This document shows positions 59,892 to 64,000 of a DNA stretch of 64,000 nucleotides, in pieces. Numbering within the stretch: the first letter of the stretch is position 1; each line of letters starts with the position of its first letter. A program made the translations under genes and the position numbers. Source of the stretch: UBA1535 sp964371035 (GTDB lineage: Bacteria > Bacillota > Clostridia > Tissierellales > Sedimentibacteraceae); the NCBI GenBank assembly GCA_964371035.1, contig CAYJLG010000004.1, positions 1 through 64,000 on the forward strand. Direction: 5' to 3'. Below the pieces are notes generated by a model. That model did not search any database and had not been told where the DNA came from. It saw nothing but the letters and a program-made list of their open reading frames with translations.

Positions 59892-62525
59892 TTATTGCAA
59901 GTTTTGTGATAAAAGCGATCTCACAGCATTCAAGGAATCGTCGATTTTTGTTATATCTTTTCCGCCCGCTTGTGCGAAATCAGGTCTTCCACCGCCGCCA
60001 CCACCAGCAGTAACGGCAGCTTCTTTAACAATATTTCCAGCTTGAATTCCTTTTTGATTTAAATCTTTAGTAACAGCCGCTACAAACAAAATTTTTCCAT
60101 CAACTTCAGATGCCAACAATACGACACAACTTGGATTTTTATCTTTAATCTTGTCTGATATATCTCTAAGTGAATTTGCATCCGTATCTTTAAACTTAAC
60201 TAAAAATACTTTTACGCCATTGATTTCTTCGCAATTATTTAATATATCATCCATTCCTGATTTCAAAATTTCATTGTTTAGTTTCGCAATCTCTTTATCT
60301 TTATCTTTTATTTCTTTTTTTAGTGAATTTACTTTAGTTAAAATATCTTCTTTACTCGATTTAACACTTTGCATAAGGTCTTCAATTATGGTATTTATCT
60401 TTTGTAAATATTCTATAGCACCTTTTCCTGTAACAGCTTCTATTCTTCTTACGCCTGATGCAATTCCACCTTCAGATATTATTTTAAACATACCTATCTT
60501 TGCAGTTTCATCAATATGAGTTCCACCACAAAGTTCTTTACTAAAATCTCCCACTTTTACTAATCTTACTTCATCGCCATATTTTTCATCAAACAGAGCC
60601 ATTGCGCCTTGAGCTTTAGCTTCTTCAATACTTACATTTTCTACAGCAATCTTAAGATCTTTAAGTATTATTTCATTAACCTTATTTTCAATCTCTTTTA
60701 ATGTATTAGCATCTACAGGCTCAAAATGAGTGTAGTCAAATCTCAATCTCTCATCAGAAACTAACGAACCTGCTTGATTTACATGATCGCCTAACACATC
60801 TTTTAAAATTTTATGTAAAATATGTGTTGTAGTATGATTTTTACAAGTGTTCTTTCTTTTACTTTCATTCACTATAGCTTCAACCGGATTTTCTAAAGAA
60901 ATCATGCCTTCTAATACATTGATTTCATGAACTATTACATCATTTAATTTTTTTGTATTTGAAATTTCAGCTTTAAATCCATCGCCAACTAGCAATCCTT
61001 CATCTCCTATCTGGCCACCACCCTCTGGATAAAAAGGAGTCTTATCCAAAACAATTATTCCTAGTTCGCTTTCTGATATTTGATTTACTTCTTCATTATC
61101 TACAAAAATCTTTAAAATTTTTGGTTTCAATGTAGTTTCTGTGTATCCGCAAAATTCAGTAGTCAATCCTTCAATATTAACTGAACTATCCGTCCATCCA
61201 GCACTACCAGTTTTTTCTCTAGCTTCTCTAGCTTTAACTCTATTTTCTTCCATTATATCTAAAAATTCTTGTCTGTTAAATACAAAATTATTTTCAGTCA
61301 ATATTTCTTCTGTGAGTTCAAAAGGAAATCCAAAAGTATCATAAAGTCTAAATAAAATAATTCCCTCAAGCGAATTTTTTCCTGATTCTTTTGCTAAAGC
61401 AATTTCTTTTTTTAAGATTTCAAGGCCTTGGTCAATAGTATTTCTAAACTTCTCTTCTTCAATTTTAACTACTTTTAGAATGTAGCTTTCTTTTTGTGAA
61501 AGTTCTTCATATGCTTCTTTCCATCCATCGATTACTACCTTTACTGTTTCTGTCAAGAAATCATGATTTATGCCTAAAAGTTTACCTTGTCTCAATGCTC
61601 TTCTAAGTAATCTTCTCAAGACATAACCTCTTCCTTCGTTAGAAGGGATAACTCCATCTGAGATCATAAAAGTAACAGCTCTTGAATGATCGCAAATAAT
61701 CCTCATAGAAACATCTGTTTTTTCATTAGATTTATACTTAACACCACTTATATCTTCAACTTTTTTAATTATGCTAAAAATCGGTTCAACTTCATATACA
61801 GATTCTTTACCTTGAAGTGTCATCGCTACTCTTTCAAGACCCATACCTGTGTCTATATTAGGATTTGCTAAAGGATGATATACACCTTGCTCATCTTTAT
61901 CATATTGTGTAAAAACTAAATTCCATATCTCTGTAAATCTATCACAATCACATCCTGGTTTGCAATCTGGATTATCGCAACCAAATTTTTCGCCTTTATC
62001 AAAATAAATCTCTGAACATGGTCCACTCGGTCCAACTTCTAACTCCCAAAAGTTATCCTCTTTTCCCAGTCTAACTATTCTTTCTATTGGCATTTCTGTA
62101 AGAGTAGTCCATAATTCAATCGCTTCATCATCGTCTAAATAAACTGTAGCCCAAAGTTTTTCTTTTGGTATTTCCATAACTTTTGTCAGGAATTCCCAAG
62201 CCCAACAAATAGAGTCTTTTTTGAAGTAATCTCCAAACGAAAAATTTCCAAGCATTTCAAAAAAAGTAAGATGACGTGCAGTCCTACCAACATTTTCTAT
62301 ATCATTAGTTCTTATACATTTTTGACACGACACCATTCTTTTACTTGGCGGTGTTTCAGCACCTGTAAAATATTTTTTAAGAGGTGCCATACCTGCTGCA
62401 ATCAAAAGTAAACTTTTATCATTTTTAGGTATCAACGAAGCACTTTGCCTTACTAAATGCTCTTTTGATGCATAAAAATTGATATATTCTTTTCTAATAT
62501 TATCTATTGAATATTTATTATTCAT
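59892..62525 (-). CDS. alaS: Alanyl-tRNA synthetase
   Basis: AlaRS charges tRNA-Ala and edits Ser and Gly. The 877-residue protein has the class II core (HLVRQSASLIPKNDKSLL; FFEMLGNFSFGDY; VAMTLQG), the editing domain with HTTTHILHKIL and CGGTHID, and a C-terminal DHHA1-type region with GGGGGGRPDFAQAGG. The start at 62525 follows GGAGG. No T-box is visible upstream; it follows mnmA closely. Confidence 0.97.
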   Translation of the reverse strand: MNNKYSIDNIRKEYINFYASKEHLVRQSASLIPKNDKSLLLIAAGMAPLKKYFTGAETPPSKRMVSCQKCIRTNDIENVGRTARHLTFFEMLGNFSFGDYFKKDSICWAWEFLTKVMEIPKEKLWATVYLDDDEAIELWTTLTEMPIERIVRLGKEDNFWELEVGPSGPCSEIYFDKGEKFGCDNPDCKPGCDCDRFTEIWNLVFTQYDKDEQGVYHPLANPNIDTGMGLERVAMTLQGKESVYEVEPIFSIIKKVEDISGVKYKSNEKTDVSMRIICDHSRAVTFMISDGVIPSNEGRGYVLRRLLRRALRQGKLLGINHDFLTETVKVVIDGWKEAYEELSQKESYILKVVKIEEEKFRNTIDQGLEILKKEIALAKESGKNSLEGIILFRLYDTFGFPFELTEEILTENNFVFNRQEFLDIMEENRVKAREAREKTGSAGWTDSSVNIEGLTTEFCGYTETTLKPKILKIFVDNEEVNQISESELGIIVLDKTPFYPEGGGQIGDEGLLVGDGFKAEISNTKKLNDVIVHEINVLEGMISLENPVEAIVNESKRKNTCKNHTTTHILHKILKDVLGDHVNQAGSLVSDERLRFDYTHFEPVDANTLKEIENKVNEIILKDLKIAVENVSIEEAKAQGAMALFDEKYGDEVRLVKVGDFSKELCGGTHIDETAKIGMFKIISEGGIASGVRRIEAVTGKGAIEYLQKINTIIEDLMQSVKSSKEDILTKVNSLKKEIKDKDKEIAKLNNEILKSGMDDILNNCEEINGVKVFLVKFKDTDANSLRDISDKIKDKNPSCVVLLASEVDGKILFVAAVTKDLNQKGIQAGNIVKEAAVTAGGGGGGRPDFAQAGGKDITKIDDSLNAVRSLLSQNLQ

Positions 62526-62584
62526 ATTTCCTCCGCTCATATTGCATGTTTTATGATTATATCTTAATTTTTGCGTAACGTCAA

Positions 62585-63622
62585 CTATTTTATAAGTCCT
62601 CCACCCACTAAAATATTTCCATCATAGAACACTACAGATTGACCTTTAGTTATTGCCCTTACAGGGTTTTGAAACTTCACGTTCAATGTATTCTTATCTT
62701 TTATTATTCTTACAGGTTCTTCCTTTGCTGCATATCTAATTTTAGCAGTCAAAATCAATTCATATCTATCATATTCTTTGTTTATGAAATTATAATTACC
62801 TAGAGTCAACTCAGTTTTGAATAGATCTGCGTTATCTCCGAGTACTACAATGTTTTTTTCACTGTCGATATCTACCACAAATGCAGGTTTTCCAAGAGCA
62901 ATACCTAATCCTTTTCTTTGTCCTATAGTATAGTTAACTATGCCTTGATGCTCTCCTAAAATCTTTCCTTCAACATCAGTAAAATTTCCTTTTTGAGACG
63001 TTTTATTGCTTGTTTTTTCTATAAATTCTGTGTATTTTTCATCTTTAATAAAACATATTTCCTGACTATCTTTTTTGCTAAACAATTCTATTCCACTGTC
63101 TTTAACTATTTTTCGAGTTTCGTCTTTTGATATAATGTCTCCTATAGGAAAAAGCACTCTATTTAAAAAGTTTTCTTTAGAGTTATACAAAAAATATGTT
63201 TGATCTTTTATCCTATTTTCAGGTTTAACTATATAATACGTGCCATTTTTTTCCATAATTTTAGCATATTGTCCAGATGCAACAAATTGCACACCTAACT
63301 CATCGGCCGTTCTTAAAAAACTTCCAAATTTTATGAATTCGTTGCATACTACGCACGGATTTGGTGTATGACCTTTCAAGTATTCATCTACAAAATTGTC
63401 TATGACTCTAGTCTTAAATTCATTTCTATAATCTATAACGACATGCTCAATGTTAAGTTTGTCAGCAGCATTTTTGGCATCATTAATACTATTTTCAAAA
63501 CTCTTTTCATCTGTAAGCCTATATGTTACACCTATAACTTGATAACCTAGATTTTTAAGTATAATTGCAGATGCAGTACTATCCACACCTCCGCTCATTC
63601 CTAGTAACACTTTATTATTCAT
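62585..63622 (-). CDS. mnmA: tRNA 2-thiouridylase MnmA, copy 2
   Basis: The 345-residue protein has PP-loop GMSGGVDSTASA, catalytic Cys90 in TPNPCVVCN and Cys190 in DSQEICF, and YTIGQRKGLGI, so it is a full MnmA. It lies about 105 bases from nifU and 44 from alaS, so it may be served by the sulfur donated there. It shares the overall layout of copy 1, including the short loop after the PP-loop. Confidence 0.95.
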   Translation of the reverse strand: MNNKVLLGMSGGVDSTASAIILKNLGYQVIGVTYRLTDEKSFENSINDAKNAADKLNIEHVVIDYRNEFKTRVIDNFVDEYLKGHTPNPCVVCNEFIKFGSFLRTADELGVQFVASGQYAKIMEKNGTYYIVKPENRIKDQTYFLYNSKENFLNRVLFPIGDIISKDETRKIVKDSGIELFSKKDSQEICFIKDEKYTEFIEKTSNKTSQKGNFTDVEGKILGEHQGIVNYTIGQRKGLGIALGKPAFVVDIDSEKNIVVLGDNADLFKTELTLGNYNFINKEYDRYELILTAKIRYAAKEEPVRIIKDKNTLNVKFQNPVRAITKGQSVVFYDGNILVGGGLIK

Positions 63623-63681
63623 TTATACCTCTTTTTTCTAAATCATTTCTTAAAATAAGAAAATTCTATAAAAAACAAATT

Positions 63682-63703
63682 GGGCGAACACAAATATTCG
63701 CCC
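63682..63703. repeat. REP-like palindrome (GTAGGG type) 5
   Basis: GGGCGAA/TTCGCCC around an eight-base loop, with CTAG after it. It separates nifU from mnmA. Confidence 0.5.
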
Positions 63704-63727
63704 CTAGTAATTGACTATTAAATAATT

Positions 63728-64000
63728 CTAATGTTCGCCATGAACATGGTCGTGTAAATCTTCGTCTGCATTCGGATCAAATCCTTCTAATCCTTTGATT
63801 TCAACTCCTGTTTTAGTCGAATAATCATGTAATGCTGATTTCACTGCTTGTTCAGCCAGTACCGAGCAATGTACTTTTACAGCTGGAAGTCCGCCTAATG
63901 CTTCTACCACTGCTTTATTTGTAAGTTCGACAGCTTCATTAATATTTTTGCCCTTGATAAGTTCTGTCGCCATACTAGATGATGCGATCGCAGATCCACA
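63728..64000 (-). CDS. nifU: NifU/IscU-type iron-sulfur scaffold, 3' part
   Basis: Only the last 90 residues lie in the window; the gene continues beyond 64000. The visible part starts CGSAIASSSMATELIKGK, the conserved second cysteine motif, followed by KVHCSVLAEQAVKSAL with the third cysteine, and ends in a His/Asp-rich tail (DLHDHVHGEH). NifU-type scaffolds assemble Fe-S clusters with the NifS/IscS desulfurase, whose gene is probably just upstream. Confidence 0.93.
   Translation of the reverse strand, partial: CGSAIASSSMATELIKGKNINEAVELTNKAVVEALGGLPAVKVHCSVLAEQAVKSALHDYSTKTGVEIKGLEGFDPNADEDLHDHVHGEH

Noticed and set aside
62525..62584. T-box leader for alaS
   Set aside because: Only about 60 bases separate alaS from the preceding gene, too short for a T-box, and no specifier or T-box sequence is visible.

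Overview
The window is AT-rich (about 30% G+C by eye) chromosomal DNA from a low-GC, Gram-positive-type anaerobe, most likely a member of Clostridia (a Peptostreptococcales- or Tissierellia-like lineage is a guess). The signs are AGGAGG-type ribosome sites, classic Firmicute gene neighbourhoods (rnr-smpB-ssrA, lapA-recJ-apt-relA-dtd, rplU-prp-rpmA-obgE, mltG-trmR-U32, alaS-ireB-ruvX-DUF1292), flavin-dependent thymidylate synthase, FeoAB iron uptake, a sodium-pump decarboxylase subunit, CCG/Hdr-type iron-sulfur proteins and a ferredoxin-domain aldo-keto reductase. I see no rRNA, tRNA, CRISPR array, transposase or prophage gene. Most genes lie on the minus strand.

Layout. 1-3.7 kb: trans-translation and RNA decay (ssrA tmRNA, smpB, a C-GCAxxG-C-C protein, rnr). 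3.9-8.1 kb: a GNAT acetyltransferase, a stand-alone F420-0:glutamate ligase-like protein, PspA with a small membrane protein, yqeK and nadD. 8.2-11.2 kb: a zinc-ribbon membrane protein behind a sodium-pump beta subunit and a 39-residue gamma-like subunit. 11.5-19.7 kb: stringent-response and repair operon (lapA, recJ, apt, relA, dtd, MBL hydrolase, hemZ, comFB-like). 20.1-27.6 kb, plus strand: an oligopeptide ABC transporter with two unusual insertions. 27.7-35.1 kb: small membrane proteins, thyX, the rplU-prp-rpmA-obgE-yhbY operon, a LUD protein, uppP and a first mnmA. 35.3-39.3 kb: rodA and an OpuC/EgtUV-like osmolyte or thione transporter. 39.5-42.9 kb: a small unknown gene, a MITE-like repeat and the feo operon. 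42.9-52 kb: an eight-gene operon resembling Escherichia coli ydjX/Z-ynjBCDEF with an added redox pair. 52.1-64 kb: tRNA-modification genes, mltG, a guanylate kinase-like protein, rnjA, DUF1292, ruvX, aldo-keto reductase, ireB, alaS, a second mnmA, and the 3' part of nifU running off the right edge.

How the genes work together. The core is translation quality control and ribosome assembly (tmRNA/SmpB/RNase R, L21/L27/Prp/Obg), tRNA wobble-uridine modification (two MnmA, the U32 protein with TrmR, the NifU sulfur/iron context), (p)ppGpp signalling and cell-wall growth (RodA, MltG, UppP). The accessory interest is in transport: a peptide importer whose permease carries a seven-repeat RCC1-like propeller and whose second ATPase carries a coiled-coil insertion, and the ynj-like operon, in which an uncharacterised ABC importer is joined to a rhodanese lipoprotein, a CDP-alcohol phosphotransferase, a VTT membrane protein and a flavin/iron-sulfur redox pair. 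Between genes there are several copies of a 17-bp terminal-inverted-repeat element and a family of short GTAGGG-type palindromes.
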